From Candidatus Koribacter versatilis Ellin345 (GTDB lineage Bacteria; Acidobacteriota; Terriglobia; Terriglobales; Acidobacteriaceae): a DNA stretch of 64,000 bases. Made by a program: the position numbers and the translations under genes. The stretch is taken from contig NC_008009.1 in assembly GCF_000014005.1 (NCBI RefSeq), forward strand, positions 4,898,001 through 4,962,000, written 5' to 3'. Positions 1 to 9,549 of the stretch are shown in pieces (position 1 is the first letter of the stretch; the number at the start of each line of letters is the position of its first letter). The notes beneath the pieces were generated by a model, which was not told the DNA's origin, ran no database searches, and saw only the letters and a program-made list of their open reading frames with translations.

Positions 1-447
1 GAAGACGTCCATTGCGCCGAAGTTCGGGTTTCCATTGACAATCCGGAACTGGATATTTCCGCTCGTCGCAGCCGTTGTTGTGTCCGTGAGTAAAAGTCCC
101 GCGGGATTGATTCCCGAGCCCGCGATCACGTACGTATACGAACTGCCGCCCGTCACGCTGATTGTCTGGTTTATCAGATCTGCGGTAGTGCCTGTATTAC
201 GCACTTCAACCTGGTGACTTCCTGAAGCCACTGACGTGTAATTCGACGCGCCCTTGTACGCCAGCGCAGTCGAAAACGCGCTCGTGTCAACCAACACGTC
301 GTATCCGCCGCCGGCGAAAAACGAGTCATAAACCGCATTCACCACCCGCAGCTCGGAAGTCGTGGTCTTGCTGCTGCCTCCGCCACACGCGGCCGCGAAC
401 AACATCCCCAGTATGAGTACCAGCGCCAATGGCGCAAATTTCTTCAT
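1..447 (-). CDS. DUF4397-domain lipoprotein (3' end cut by window edge)
   Basis: The minus strand is open from an ATG at 447 to the left edge, so the C-terminus lies outside the window. The first 20 residues are a basic and hydrophobic leader ending in a lipobox (F-A-A-A-C, Cys21), followed by a Gly/Ser linker, so it should be an exported lipoprotein. From about residue 33 the sequence (LRVVNAVYDS, then a YDVLVD strand, a NYTSVASGSH turn and an EVRNTGTT strand) fits the DUF4397 beta-sandwich repeat, and a second repeat seems to start at the edge (IQFRIVNGNP). A GAGAGGAG ribosome-binding site sits just before the start. The substrate or partner is unknown; such proteins are common surface lipoproteins. 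Confidence 0.8.
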   Translation of the reverse strand, partial: MKKFAPLALVLILGMLFAAACGGGSSKTTTSELRVVNAVYDSFFAGGGYDVLVDTSAFSTALAYKGASNYTSVASGSHQVEVRNTGTTADLINQTISVTGGSSYTYVIAGSGINPAGLLLTDTTTAATSGNIQFRIVNGNPNFGAMDVF

Positions 448-713
448 CCCTGCTCCTCTCAAATTCTGCCCAAACGTCCGCCGTATCCGCAGCTACCCGG
501 ATGATTCTACTGCACCGAGTTTTCGGCTTTTCCTTCTACTTTCATACAGGAGCGCCCTGTTCATCGGCAACTCACGTCGGTGCCACCTTACCTTTCTTTA
601 CCGCTATTCTCCCCTCCGGGAACTCTGTTGGACGTCGAACGACATAGAACGTTTTCCCGCTCGCAAGGATTGCAATCGTGACGACTTCTGCTATTCTGCG
701 CAATTCAACCGTC

Positions 714-1073
714 ATGGCGAAGACCATTCTCTCGATATCACGGGACCAGCTCCTGCTGGAAACGCGCGGGGCAATTCTCCGCAAGAGCGGCCATCGCGTC
801 GTCTCCGTGAAATCCGTTGACGACTTTGCCGACGCAATCCGTGAAGAAGAAATCTCGCTCGTGGTGCTCGGCCACACCCTGCCCGGCCACGACCGCGAAG
901 ATGCGTATCACGTTCTGGCAGCCGAGAAATGCACCGCGCCCGTGATCGAGTTGTATGCCACTGCGGCGCCGCCGAAATCCACAGCGCAATTTCAGCTCGC
1001 AGTACACGACCGCAGCTTCCAGTCGGACCTGCTCGCGCTGGTGAAGCAGGTACTCGCCGACGACGTGAACTGA
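714..1073 (+). CDS. Degenerate receiver-like (CheY-like) protein
   Basis: A protein of about 119 residues beginning MAKTILSISR. The pattern resembles a response-regulator receiver fold: an N-terminal strand, a helix with a GAILRKSGH turn, VVSVKSVDDF, a central strand VVLGHTLPGHD where the phosphoacceptor strand would be, then a late strand VIELYATA. The usual acidic pair after strand 1 is absent, and the phosphoacceptor Asp position holds Gly/His, so phosphorylation looks unlikely. An upstream in-frame ATG at 678 would add 12 residues; 714 is preferred because receiver domains usually start right before strand 1. No effector domain follows. The function is unknown; it may be a stand-alone pseudo-receiver. 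Confidence 0.6.
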   Translation: MAKTILSISRDQLLLETRGAILRKSGHRVVSVKSVDDFADAIREEEISLVVLGHTLPGHDREDAYHVLAAEKCTAPVIELYATAAPPKSTAQFQLAVHDRSFQSDLLALVKQVLADDVN

Positions 1074-1171
1074 CGTGAACTAAGGTCTCGCCGCATTGCC
1101 TGCCACGCCTTGCGGCTGATAAAATCAGGAGTTCCCACCGTCTGATTCTTGATTGTTTCTAAGGACCTCCA

Positions 1172-1876
1172 GTGCGTAGTGACGTTCGACATCAACTGAA
1201 AACCGATCGCTTTGCTGAAGCGACAACCGAAACCGTTCATTGGGCCGCAGAGCACCGGTCGCGCCTCATCCTGTATGGATCGCTGGCGCTGGCTGTCATC
1301 GTTCTCGCCATCACGTTTATTGCCGTCCGCCGTTCGCAGGAACAGCAGGCCAGCGTCGCGCTCGCCAACGCCTTCGAGACCTACCAGGCGCCGGTCGTTC
1401 CCGCGGGAACCCCCGCACAGCCGGGCTTGCAGATGTTCTTCAGTTCGAAGGACCGCGCCAAGGCCGCCAACGAAGCCTTCGGCAAGGTCGCCGACAAGTA
1501 CTCGACGCAATCCGGAAAGACCGCGCGCTACATGCAGGGCATTACGGCCGGTGAAATGGGCGACGTCGCCAACGCGGAAAAAGAGTTGAAGGACGTCATC
1601 GGCAGCGGTGGCGATCTCGGCAACCTCGCGCGCTACGCGCTGGCATCCGTCTACCGCCAGAACAACCGCGAGCAGGACGCCATCGCTCTCTACAACGAGA
1701 TCGGCGCCAAGCCTTCCCGCTCCGTCGGTAAACCCATGGCCGACCTCGAACTCGCCTCGCTCTACTCCGCGAAGCAGCCCGACAAAGCCAAGGTTATCCT
1801 CCAGCAGCTCGCGAAAGACAACAAGGACGACGCCATCGGACAATTGGCCGCCGAGAAGCTCGCAGCCATCAAATAA
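1172..1876 (+). CDS. TPR-like membrane protein (YfgM/TPR_21 type)
   Basis: A protein of 234 residues from a GTG start preceded by AAGGA. There is a short cytoplasmic N-terminus, one transmembrane helix at about residues 32-51, then an extracytoplasmic alpha-helical region. Helical pairs such as AANEAFGKVADKY, AEKELKDVIG, ARYALASVYRQNNREQDAIALYNEI and ADLELASLYSAKQPDKAKVILQQL are typical tetratricopeptide-like repeats. This layout matches YfgM-type ancillary proteins that associate with the Sec translocon or with outer-membrane assembly; that role is inference from fold and topology. It is followed by a clear intrinsic terminator, so it is probably monocistronic. Confidence 0.75.
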   Translation: MRSDVRHQLKTDRFAEATTETVHWAAEHRSRLILYGSLALAVIVLAITFIAVRRSQEQQASVALANAFETYQAPVVPAGTPAQPGLQMFFSSKDRAKAANEAFGKVADKYSTQSGKTARYMQGITAGEMGDVANAEKELKDVIGSGGDLGNLARYALASVYRQNNREQDAIALYNEIGAKPSRSVGKPMADLELASLYSAKQPDKAKVILQQLAKDNKDDAIGQLAAEKLAAIK

Positions 1877-1892
1877 ATCGTCTCAGCTCAGC

Positions 1893-1921
1893 AAAGGCGC
1901 GGCCACGGTCGCGCCTTTTGC
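1893..1921 (+). terminator. Intrinsic terminator after the TPR gene
   Basis: A perfect 9-bp stem (AAAGGCGCG at 1893-1901 pairing with CGCGCCTTT at 1910-1918) with an 8-nt loop, running into TTTTGCTTT. It lies 17 nt after the stop codon of the upstream gene. Confidence 0.8.
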
Positions 1922-2033
1922 TTTCTGCCGCGGCTGCTCTCGTTTCGCCCTGCCCTCAGCCAACCTCCTCCGCCGGACCGCATCTCTAAACACTGTCTAG
2001 TCCAGCATTCGTAATCACTTCTGAGGAGGCACT

Positions 2034-2312
2034 ATGAAGGGTTTTTTGATCGGTCTCGGCATCGGCGTCGGCTTGGGCGTTCTGTTCGCTCCCATGAGCG
2101 GCGAGGAGACCCGCAACAATATCTCGCAGCGCGCCAATGACTTGGCCGATTCCGCCCGCGAGGCCTACGAGTCCAACCGCGATCGCGTCCAGCGCGGCGT
2201 GGAGCAGATCCGCAGCAGCGCGGGCAATGCCATGAACCAGGCCCGGAACGCCGGCGCCGACATCGCAAAAGATGTCGCGAAGGACGTCCAGCAGCGCGCC
2301 AGCAACCTCTAA
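2034..2312 (+). CDS. YtxH-like protein
   Basis: A 92-residue protein behind a good GAGGAGG ribosome-binding site. The first 21 residues form a glycine-rich hydrophobic segment (GFLIGLGIGVGLGVLFAP) followed by an SGEE/TRNNISQRA motif, the signature of the YtxH (formerly gas-vesicle-like) family. The rest is a polar amphipathic helix rich in Ala, Gln, Asn, Arg and Asp (repeated RNAGADIAKDVAKDVQQRA), resembling late-embryogenesis/stress helices. The family is linked with general stress in Bacillus; the role here is unknown. It stands alone between two intrinsic terminators. Confidence 0.85.
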   Translation: MKGFLIGLGIGVGLGVLFAPMSGEETRNNISQRANDLADSAREAYESNRDRVQRGVEQIRSSAGNAMNQARNAGADIAKDVAKDVQQRASNL

Positions 2313-2330
2313 ACTTCGATTTTCCGGAAC

Positions 2331-2360
2331 GGGCAGCCGCCAAAGCTGCCCGTTTCTTCT
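2331..2360 (+). terminator. Intrinsic terminator after the YtxH gene
   Basis: A perfect 7-bp stem GGGCAGC/GCTGCCC (2331-2337 with 2345-2351) followed by a T-rich tail GTTTCTTCT, 18 nt after the stop codon. Confidence 0.75.
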
Positions 2361-2510
2361 ACAAATTCTCCGGGATGCCTGCCTGTACCAGCCGCCGTTT
2401 TCGTGCTAATGTTTGCACACTGCAAGTCCCGCTCTCCCCGTTGTAAGCACCGTCCCGGTGCTTGTCCCAACAGAATATCTCCCCGCGACCTTCTTTCTGG
2501 GACGGACTTT

Positions 2511-2993
2511 GTGCGCGCGCAACGCGGCTTTTCCATCGTCGAACTCTTCATCGCTGTCGCGATCATCCTCGTGATCTGCGCCATCGCGGTCCCCGGACTC
2601 CTGCACTCGCGCGTCGTTGCCAACGAAAGCCTTGCGGTCGCTTCCATGCGCGAGATCGACACCGCCGAAAGCGCCTACGCGAATACCTACGGCAACGGCT
2701 TCGCCAATTCCCTCACCCAACTCGGCCCGCCGACTTCGTCCAATGCCAAAGTCAGCCTCAACGCCGCGGGCTTGCTCGACAGCCAACTCGGCTGCAGCCA
2801 TCAGCCCTGCCTGCGGGCCGGCTACGGATTCGCCATCATCGGCACGACGGTGAAGCCGATCCAAACCTATCGTTCGCTCGGGATGCCGATCCATCCCGGC
2901 ATCACCGGCGGCCGAGGTTATTGCAACGACCAGACCCATCGCCTCTTCGCCGATCCCGACGGCAACGCCAACTGCAACCAACCGGTTCGCTAA
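2511..2993 (+). CDS. Type IV prepilin-like protein
   Basis: About 160 residues from a GTG start. The N-terminus is a short prepilin leader MRAQRG then FSIVELFIAVAIILVIC, which is the PilD cleavage site and the hydrophobic stalk, with Glu at +5. The next residues (IAVPGLLHSRVVANESLAVASMREIDTAESAYANTY) are typical of acidobacterial PilA-like pilins. Four cysteines follow in the globular part, potentially making disulfides. An upstream ATG at 2403 is in frame, but it would put 36 unlikely residues before the leader, so the GTG is preferred. It has no pil neighbours here, so it may be an orphan major or minor pilin. Confidence 0.8.
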   Translation: MRAQRGFSIVELFIAVAIILVICAIAVPGLLHSRVVANESLAVASMREIDTAESAYANTYGNGFANSLTQLGPPTSSNAKVSLNAAGLLDSQLGCSHQPCLRAGYGFAIIGTTVKPIQTYRSLGMPIHPGITGGRGYCNDQTHRLFADPDGNANCNQPVR

Positions 2994-3047
2994 ACGACTC
3001 GCCCCCCGATTTCCTCAAATCCCGCCGTAAATGCCAAAATAGCTCTC

Positions 3048-5171
<2,124 letters not shown>

Positions 5172-5221
5172 CAATGCGTCGCGGAAGCCCACGCCACGCC
5201 CGCACCACCACTACCCTCTCT

Positions 5222-5256
5222 TGTCATCCAGAGGAGCGCAGCGACGTGGGATCTGC
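5222..5256. repeat. Intergenic repeat family A, copy 1 (reverse orientation)
   Basis: A short TGTCATCC...GAGCGCAGCGA...GGATCTGC element. It is the inverse of the CCTTCG...CGCTCAGGATGACA elements found at six other places in this window. It is imperfect and non-coding. Confidence 0.6.
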
Positions 5257-5271
5257 TTTTCGGCGGGGCTG

Positions 5272-5290
5272 GCTAGTGGGTCAGTTTGAA
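5272..5290. repeat. Left inverted repeat of the collagen-like cassette
   Basis: A 19-nt arm containing GTGGGTCAGTTTGAA. It is the reverse complement of 5695-5713 at 16 of 19 positions (core AAACTGACCC). The two arms bracket exactly one promoter and one gene. Confidence 0.6.
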
Positions 5291-5318
5291 CTCTGGAAGA
5301 GTCGCCCTTTTTATTCGC

Positions 5319-5345
5319 TTGCTTGAGCGTCTGGCATGCTACGAT
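5319..5345 (+). promoter_or_regulatory. Possible extended -10 promoter for the collagen-like gene
   Basis: TTGCTT at 5319-5324 and TGCTACGAT at 5337-5345 resemble a -35 and an extended -10 box (TGnTAnnAT), with a short 15-nt spacer. They lie inside the left inverted repeat and before the AAGGAG ribosome-binding site at 5356-5362. This is pattern only. Confidence 0.35.
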
Positions 5346-5372
5346 TACGCGCCCAAAAGGAGAAATCTGAAT

Positions 5373-5693
5373 TTGAAAACCACCAAAGGCAAAAGGGGAA
5401 TTCAGGGGCCTCCAGGACCTGCGGGACCGGCGGGACCAAGAGGGCTACAGGGGTTAACGGGAAAGAGTGGTAAGACAGGAATTCCAGGTGCAATTGGGAA
5501 AGTGAGAAATCTTGCCGAGGTCGGGATTCAGCTCAAAGTTGTGGATAAGAGTATTGAGCACATCTACAAGGAAATGGACGACCACATCACTCAATTGAGT
5601 CAGCTCCATCACCAACTTGATTCTCTACGAGAAATCGTGCGGAATTTGGCTAAAAAGACCCAGGCATTCGGAATGTCAAATTCAAAATCTTAG
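5373..5693 (+). CDS. Collagen-like Gly-X-Y repeat protein with coiled-coil tail
   Basis: About 106 residues if translation starts at the TTG at 5373, some 10 nt after an AAAAGGAG ribosome-binding site; an in-frame TTG at 5286 would make 135 residues. After a basic start (MKTTKGKRG), residues about 9-43 are uninterrupted collagen triplets with proline-rich GPPGPAGPAGPRG, then GLQGLTGKSGKTGIPGAIG. The tail (about residues 50-95: VGIQLKVVDKSIEHIYKEM, HITQLSQLHHQLDSLREIVRNL) has hydrophobic heptad spacing and would form a trimerising coiled coil. There is no signal peptide. Base composition is visibly more AT-rich than neighbouring genes, and the unit sits between inverted repeats, suggesting transfer. 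Function unknown. Confidence 0.75.
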   Translation: MKTTKGKRGIQGPPGPAGPAGPRGLQGLTGKSGKTGIPGAIGKVRNLAEVGIQLKVVDKSIEHIYKEMDDHITQLSQLHHQLDSLREIVRNLAKKTQAFGMSNSKS

Positions 5694-5694
5694 C

Positions 5695-5713
5695 TTTAAA
5701 CTGACCCGCTACC
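5695..5713. repeat. Right inverted repeat of the collagen-like cassette
   Basis: TTTAAACTGACCCGCTACC, immediately after the stop codon at 5693. It mirrors 5272-5290 with three mismatches. Confidence 0.6.
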
Positions 5714-5861
5714 CGTGGCAACGCCCATAGACACTCCCGCCAAAATCCTTTATTCTTATACTTTGCCTTTAGGAGAGCGTTCCCGCCTGGGTGTCTCTGC
5801 CGCAAAATCCTCCTGAACACCTCTAAAAACGGCGTTAAGGAAGACGAAGGCCTCGATTGCC

Positions 5862-6413
5862 ATGTTGATTAGAATCAGAGATTTACAACTCCAGCGATTG
5901 GAGTTCAACGAGGCATTTCAGCCTGGTGCGATTGACCTCGGGGCCGACACCAAGCAGGTTGCGCCGCTGCACACGAGCGGCAAGGCCGAGTTGATCGAGG
6001 AGAACCGTGGTCACAAGGAAATCCTCGACGACATCCGGTTGGTGGGGAAGCTTGAAACCGAGGTGGAAGTCGCCTGTGCCCGCTGCCTGGAGCCGGTGCG
6101 ACAGCCACTGAGCCGCGAATTCGAACTCTTGTATCGTCCGCAAGGCGCCGACAAGACGAAGCAAGACGCGGCGGTCTCGAAGGGCGAAACTGAGATCAGC
6201 TATTACGAAGGCGACGGCCTTCTGCTGGAAGATGTGCTGCGCGAGCAGGTGCTGCTGGCGGTCCCCTACCGGGTACTTTGCCAGGAGAATTGCAAAGGGC
6301 TTTGCCCAACCTGCGCACGCAATTTGAATACTGGGGCGTGCGACTGTAAAGAAGCACCACCCGACCCGCGCTGGAATGCCCTTGGCACTCTGGGCGAGAA
6401 GCTTAAAAAATAG
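5862..6413 (+). CDS. yceD: YceD/DUF177 family protein
   Basis: A 183-residue protein. The central CARCLEPV motif and a C-terminal cysteine cluster (CQENCKGLCPTCARNLNTGACDC) are the DUF177/YceD signature, probably a metal site. Family members are almost always encoded directly before rpmF and are implicated in 23S rRNA accumulation; here rpmF follows after 42 nt and plsX after that. This is the classic yceD-rpmF-plsX block linking ribosome and phospholipid synthesis. A TATACT box at 5757-5762 may be its -10 element. The biochemical activity is not established. Confidence 0.9.
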   Translation: MLIRIRDLQLQRLEFNEAFQPGAIDLGADTKQVAPLHTSGKAELIEENRGHKEILDDIRLVGKLETEVEVACARCLEPVRQPLSREFELLYRPQGADKTKQDAAVSKGETEISYYEGDGLLLEDVLREQVLLAVPYRVLCQENCKGLCPTCARNLNTGACDCKEAPPDPRWNALGTLGEKLKK

Positions 6414-6455
6414 ATTCGGGGCTTTGTTCATCGAGCCCGATGTAGAGGAACTGCA

Positions 6456-6644
6456 ATGCCTAATCCAAAACGGCGACACTCAAAAGCTCGCACCGGCAAC
6501 CGCCGTGCCCACGATCACCTGTCGGCCCACTCGCTCTCCGAGTGCCCGAACTGCCACTGGAAGAAGATGCCACATCGCGCCTGCGCGAAGTGCGGGTATT
6601 ACAAAGGCCGCGAAGTTCTCGAAGTCGAAGACAACAAGAAGTAG
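6456..6644 (+). CDS. rpmF: 50S ribosomal protein L32
   Basis: A 62-residue basic protein. MPNPKRRHSKARTGNRRAHD is the canonical bacterial L32 N-terminus, followed by a four-cysteine zinc ribbon (CPNC at about 31-34 and CAKC at about 44-47), so this is the zinc-binding C+ form. It is a component of the large ribosomal subunit near the peptidyl-transferase exit region. Its position between yceD and plsX is conserved in many bacteria. The family length is about 57-65, so it is complete. Confidence 0.97.
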   Translation: MPNPKRRHSKARTGNRRAHDHLSAHSLSECPNCHWKKMPHRACAKCGYYKGREVLEVEDNKK

Positions 6645-6659
6645 GCGCCTCTGTACGTG

Positions 6660-6686
6660 AAAGGTCCGCTGCGGCGGGCCTTTTCC
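6660..6686 (+). terminator. Terminator-like hairpin between rpmF and plsX
   Basis: A 10-bp stem AAAGGTCCGC/GCGGGCCTTT with one G-U pair and a TGCG loop, then TTTTCC. It lies 15 nt after rpmF and about 80 nt before plsX, so plsX may be partly uncoupled from rpmF or have its own promoter. Confidence 0.7.
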
Positions 6687-6765
6687 TGCTTATTTGCGTT
6701 GACCACATCACCGAGGTGCTCGGCGCTTTTTCATCGGTCACTTTCTGCTACCATCTCTCCCGGAC

Positions 6766-7845
6766 ATGCCAATCACCATCGCTGTTGACGCCATGGGCTC
6801 CGACAAGGCCCCCACGCCTGAGATCGAGGGCGCGCTCCAGGCTATTCGCCATTTTGATGTCCGCGTAATCCTCGTCGGCAAGCAGGACGTGCTGCGCGAG
6901 CACCTCGGCGCGCATGCCCATCCCGGTCGCCTGCCCATCGAGATCGTGCACGCCAGCGAAGTCATCAGCATGCACGACAAGGCCGCGCTGGCCGTGCGCA
7001 GCAAGCGCGATTCGTCCATGCGCGTGGGTTTGCGGCTCGTCCGCGAAGGTAAGGCCGATGCGTTCGTAACCGCCGGCAACACCGGCGCCGCGATGGCGAC
7101 AGCGAAGATGGTTCTCGGTGCGCTGCCCGGTGTAGACCGTCCTGCCCTCGCAGCAGTCTTCCCGACCGAAAAGCGCACCGCGGCAATCCTGCTCGACGTA
7201 GGCGCCAACGTAGATTGCAAGCCGCAAAACCTGCAGCAGTTCGCCATCATGGGCGAGGTTTATTTCCGCACCGTGTTCGCCGGCAAGTCTCCGCATGCGC
7301 GCAGTCCGCGCGTCGGAATTCTTTCCATCGGCGAAGAAGAGACCAAGGGCAATGAACTGACCCGCGAAGCTTACAAGCTGGTAAAGACGCTGCCGCTCAA
7401 CTTCGTCGGCAACGTCGAGGGCCGCGATCTCTTCAACGGCAATGTCGATGTCCTCGTCTGCGACGGCTTCGTCGGCAATGTCGCCCTGAAGATTTCCGAG
7501 GGCCTGGTCAAGACCGTCCGCGAGATGCTGAAGGAATCGCTGCAGCAGACGATTGCCCGCCAAGTCGGCTTCCTGCTCTCGCGCCAGGCGTTCGTCGACT
7601 TCAAAAAACGCCTCGACTACAGCGAGTACGGCGGCGCCCCGCTCCTCGGCCTGAAAGGCGCAGCCTTCGTGGGCCACGGCTCGTCCAACGCCAACGCAAT
7701 CAAGAACGCGATCCGCGTCGCCGCAGAATACGTCGAGCACCGCGTGAACGAAGCCATCGCGCGCGAGATCGCAGCAGCCAGCGAGAAATTGGGAAACCAT
7801 CACTCCTCAGCGAAAAAAGAAGAGGGCGAGGAAGCGCGGGCGTAG
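6766..7845 (+). CDS. plsX: Phosphate acyltransferase PlsX
   Basis: A 359-residue protein with the diagnostic start [20 protein letters not shown], the internal [16 protein letters not shown] and [25 protein letters not shown] motifs, and a [20 protein letters not shown] segment near the C-terminus. PlsX converts acyl-ACP to acyl-phosphate, the donor for PlsY in phosphatidic acid synthesis; it is a peripheral membrane enzyme. The C-terminus carries a charged extension ([10 protein letters not shown]). Its upstream neighbours yceD-rpmF are conserved, but fabH does not follow, unlike in enterobacteria. Confidence 0.97.
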   Translation: MPITIAVDAMGSDKAPTPEIEGALQAIRHFDVRVILVGKQDVLREHLGAHAHPGRLPIEIVHASEVISMHDKAALAVRSKRDSSMRVGLRLVREGKADAFVTAGNTGAAMATAKMVLGALPGVDRPALAAVFPTEKRTAAILLDVGANVDCKPQNLQQFAIMGEVYFRTVFAGKSPHARSPRVGILSIGEEETKGNELTREAYKLVKTLPLNFVGNVEGRDLFNGNVDVLVCDGFVGNVALKISEGLVKTVREMLKESLQQTIARQVGFLLSRQAFVDFKKRLDYSEYGGAPLLGLKGAAFVGHGSSNANAIKNAIRVAAEYVEHRVNEAIAREIAAASEKLGNHHSSAKKEEGEEARA

Positions 7846-7869
7846 CGAATCCGTGAAGCAGCTTTGTGA

Positions 7870-7930
7870 AAGGGCACGACTTCAGTCGTGCCGAAAAGCC
7901 CGAATAAGAGCCAGGCTTTAGCCCCTGAGT
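7870..7930. repeat. Intergenic hairpin repeat family B, inverted divergent copy
   Basis: Contains a perfect hairpin (GGCACGACT TC AGTCGTGCC) and then GGCTTTAGCCCCTGA, the reverse complement of the TCAGGGGCTAAAGCC segment seen with family B copies near 24.1 and 28.7 kb. Non-coding, between plsX and the ExbD-like gene. Confidence 0.5.
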
Positions 7931-8032
7931 AACTCACGCACACCTATATTGTTCCTTCCCACTAACGGCATTAGTGAATCGTGCTATCGCGATTCTGGGA
8001 ACAAACTGCACCTCATCATGGTCTGATTAGAT

Positions 8033-9184
8033 GTGCGACTCCTCACGCCGCGCCGCGTCGGTCTGCTCATCCTGCTTGCGGGAGCGATACTGTTCGCCGG
8101 CAGCACTTACTGGATGAATACCCGCGACTATCGTCCGCTCGATAGTGAATTCTCTTTTGCTCCCGGAAAAGCTCAATACTCATTCGATGTAAACATGAAC
8201 GGCGTTTATGACTTCGGATTCGCGATTAAAGACACGGTAATTGGTGAAGAACGGATTCGCTGCCTCCTAAGCGACTGCGGCGACCACAAGAACATCTTTC
8301 ATGCGCACTGGAAGGTAACGCAACGAGGCCGTGTCATTGCCGAAGGAAACACAGACGGCGGTAAGGAAGAGGATTGGTATAGCTTTGAGCATCACTCCCG
8401 CACGATAGCTTCTCTGCCGCTCGCCCGTGGTTCGTATGTCTTCGAGGTTGAGCTGCTTTCCGACGCGTCACTGCTCAACCAGGGCGAGCCTCGCGTCTTC
8501 GCTATGGCCGACTGGAGTACGGGCAAAGATGTCCGCGAGAGAGACACACTCTTGCGGACCGTCGCTTCTTTTTTGGCTGCGATCGGCCTCGCGATCGTCT
8601 TACTGAGAGGCGGCAAGTACAAAACAAATTACTGGCCCGCTTCCTCACCGCAGCCGAAAACGAGCGGACTCGCGGCGCCTGACCGAATTCGTCGCTTCCC
8701 TGGATACGGCCGGCGACTGGAGTTCACGTTCGGTTACCTGGCGACCATCATCTTCGCTGTGCTCGTGTTTATCTTCATGATCATGAGTCCACACAGCCCC
8801 ACTGGTGTTTGGATTGGAATCCTCAAGCGCTCCGAACTCGGGACAAGTAGTACGTACGCTCCGCCTGTGATCGTCCACGTCTCCGTGACGGTGAGAAGGC
8901 GCGCTCCGACGGAAATGGCGGCATTGCACCTTTCTTCGTGGGATAACTCCGAAATCATCGAGCACTTCCGCATCAACGAAAGCACCGATCTCGACGAGGC
9001 TACACTCAAGACCAAGCTGCGGGAAATCCTTGTGACCCGCGCAGACCGCACTGTGTATGTTGTCGGCGATCCGGACGTCCCGTTTCAGGCGGCGGCGGAC
9101 GCGATCTCAAATGCGAAGGTGTCCTATGCCTCACGCGTGGTTTTGCTGACCACGAGAGGAAACTCTCCAGCGAAGAAGCATTAG
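8033..9184 (+). CDS. Three-TM protein with C-terminal ExbD/TolR-like domain
   Basis: 383 residues from a GTG start with no strong ribosome-binding site. TM1 lies at about 9-25; residues 26-172 look like a beta-rich extracytoplasmic domain; TM2 at about 175-191 and TM3 at about 231-251 follow, then a C-terminal domain (255-375). That last part, with LKTKLREILVTRADRTVYVVGDPDV, the helix FQAAADAISNAK and RVVLLTT, resembles the periplasmic fold of ExbD/TolR. TM3 lacks an obvious membrane aspartate (the segment is FGYLATIIFAVLVFIFMIM), so proton-driven energy transfer is doubtful. No exbB/tolQ partner is nearby. The name is by resemblance only. Confidence 0.55.
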   Translation: MRLLTPRRVGLLILLAGAILFAGSTYWMNTRDYRPLDSEFSFAPGKAQYSFDVNMNGVYDFGFAIKDTVIGEERIRCLLSDCGDHKNIFHAHWKVTQRGRVIAEGNTDGGKEEDWYSFEHHSRTIASLPLARGSYVFEVELLSDASLLNQGEPRVFAMADWSTGKDVRERDTLLRTVASFLAAIGLAIVLLRGGKYKTNYWPASSPQPKTSGLAAPDRIRRFPGYGRRLEFTFGYLATIIFAVLVFIFMIMSPHSPTGVWIGILKRSELGTSSTYAPPVIVHVSVTVRRRAPTEMAALHLSSWDNSEIIEHFRINESTDLDEATLKTKLREILVTRADRTVYVVGDPDVPFQAAADAISNAKVSYASRVVLLTTRGNSPAKKH

Positions 9185-9221
9185 CGGTTCACCATTTTCC
9201 CTCTAAAATATATTGAGGTTT

Positions 9222-9238
9222 TTACCCTTAAAGGGTAA
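9222..9238. promoter_or_regulatory. Palindromic operator candidate of the mqsRA locus
   Basis: TTACCCTTAAAGGGTAA is a perfect 8-bp inverted repeat around one base, 10 nt before the mqsR start and just downstream of a TATATT box (9209-9214). The E. coli MqsA operator is a similar short palindrome (AACCT, AT-rich centre, AGGTT), so this is a likely site of antitoxin autorepression. Confidence 0.6.
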
Positions 9239-9247
9239 TCTTGTATC

Positions 9248-9549
9248 GTGGACAAGCCCACTCCCCATTACCACCTATCAGCGATCCAGAAAACGGTCGC
9301 GAAGCTAGGGGTAACGCCTTCACGAAAACCGCATTGGACGGCGGACGCGCCTTGGGCCTCACCAGTTCGGAAATGCTGGCAGTCATAGCGGCCTTGACCC
9401 GGCGCGAGTTCTACAAGTCAATGACCACGTACTTCGATCACAAGGTTTGGCAGGATGTTTATCACGCGATGACACCCGCTGGAAAAGTTGCCTACATCAA
9501 GATCACCTTGCGAGACAACGCTCCCGTGATCCAGTTCAAGGAGAAGTGA
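9248..9549 (+). CDS. mqsR: MqsR-family toxin (apparent frameshift in 5' part)
   Basis: The MqsR family is an mRNA interferase that cuts at GC-containing codons. The core is clear: FYKSMTTYFDHKVWQDVYH and the end IQFKEK match MqsR almost word for word. The N-terminus is split. From the GTG at 9248 the frame gives MDKPTPHYHLSAIQKTVAKLG, which matches the MqsR start (family M-x-K-x-TPH-x-x-L), but the rest (NAFTKTALDGGRALGL...) is in the frame one base over. Adding one G to the GGGG run at 9308-9311 would restore one ORF of about 99 residues, the family length. A start at TTG 9241 keeps the second frame open but gives a non-homologous N-terminus. So it may be inactive, a sequencing error, or recoded. 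It overlaps mqsA by one base (TGATG). Confidence 0.85.

Noticed and set aside
5286-5372. A longer collagen-like protein starting at 5286
   Set aside because: The added residues overlap the putative promoter and lack a ribosome-binding site; AAAAGGAG precedes the TTG at 5373 instead.
9241-9549. MqsR read from the TTG at 9241 as a normal intact gene
   Set aside because: The N-terminus in that frame does not resemble MqsR, whereas the other frame does up to the G-run; a frameshift explains both.
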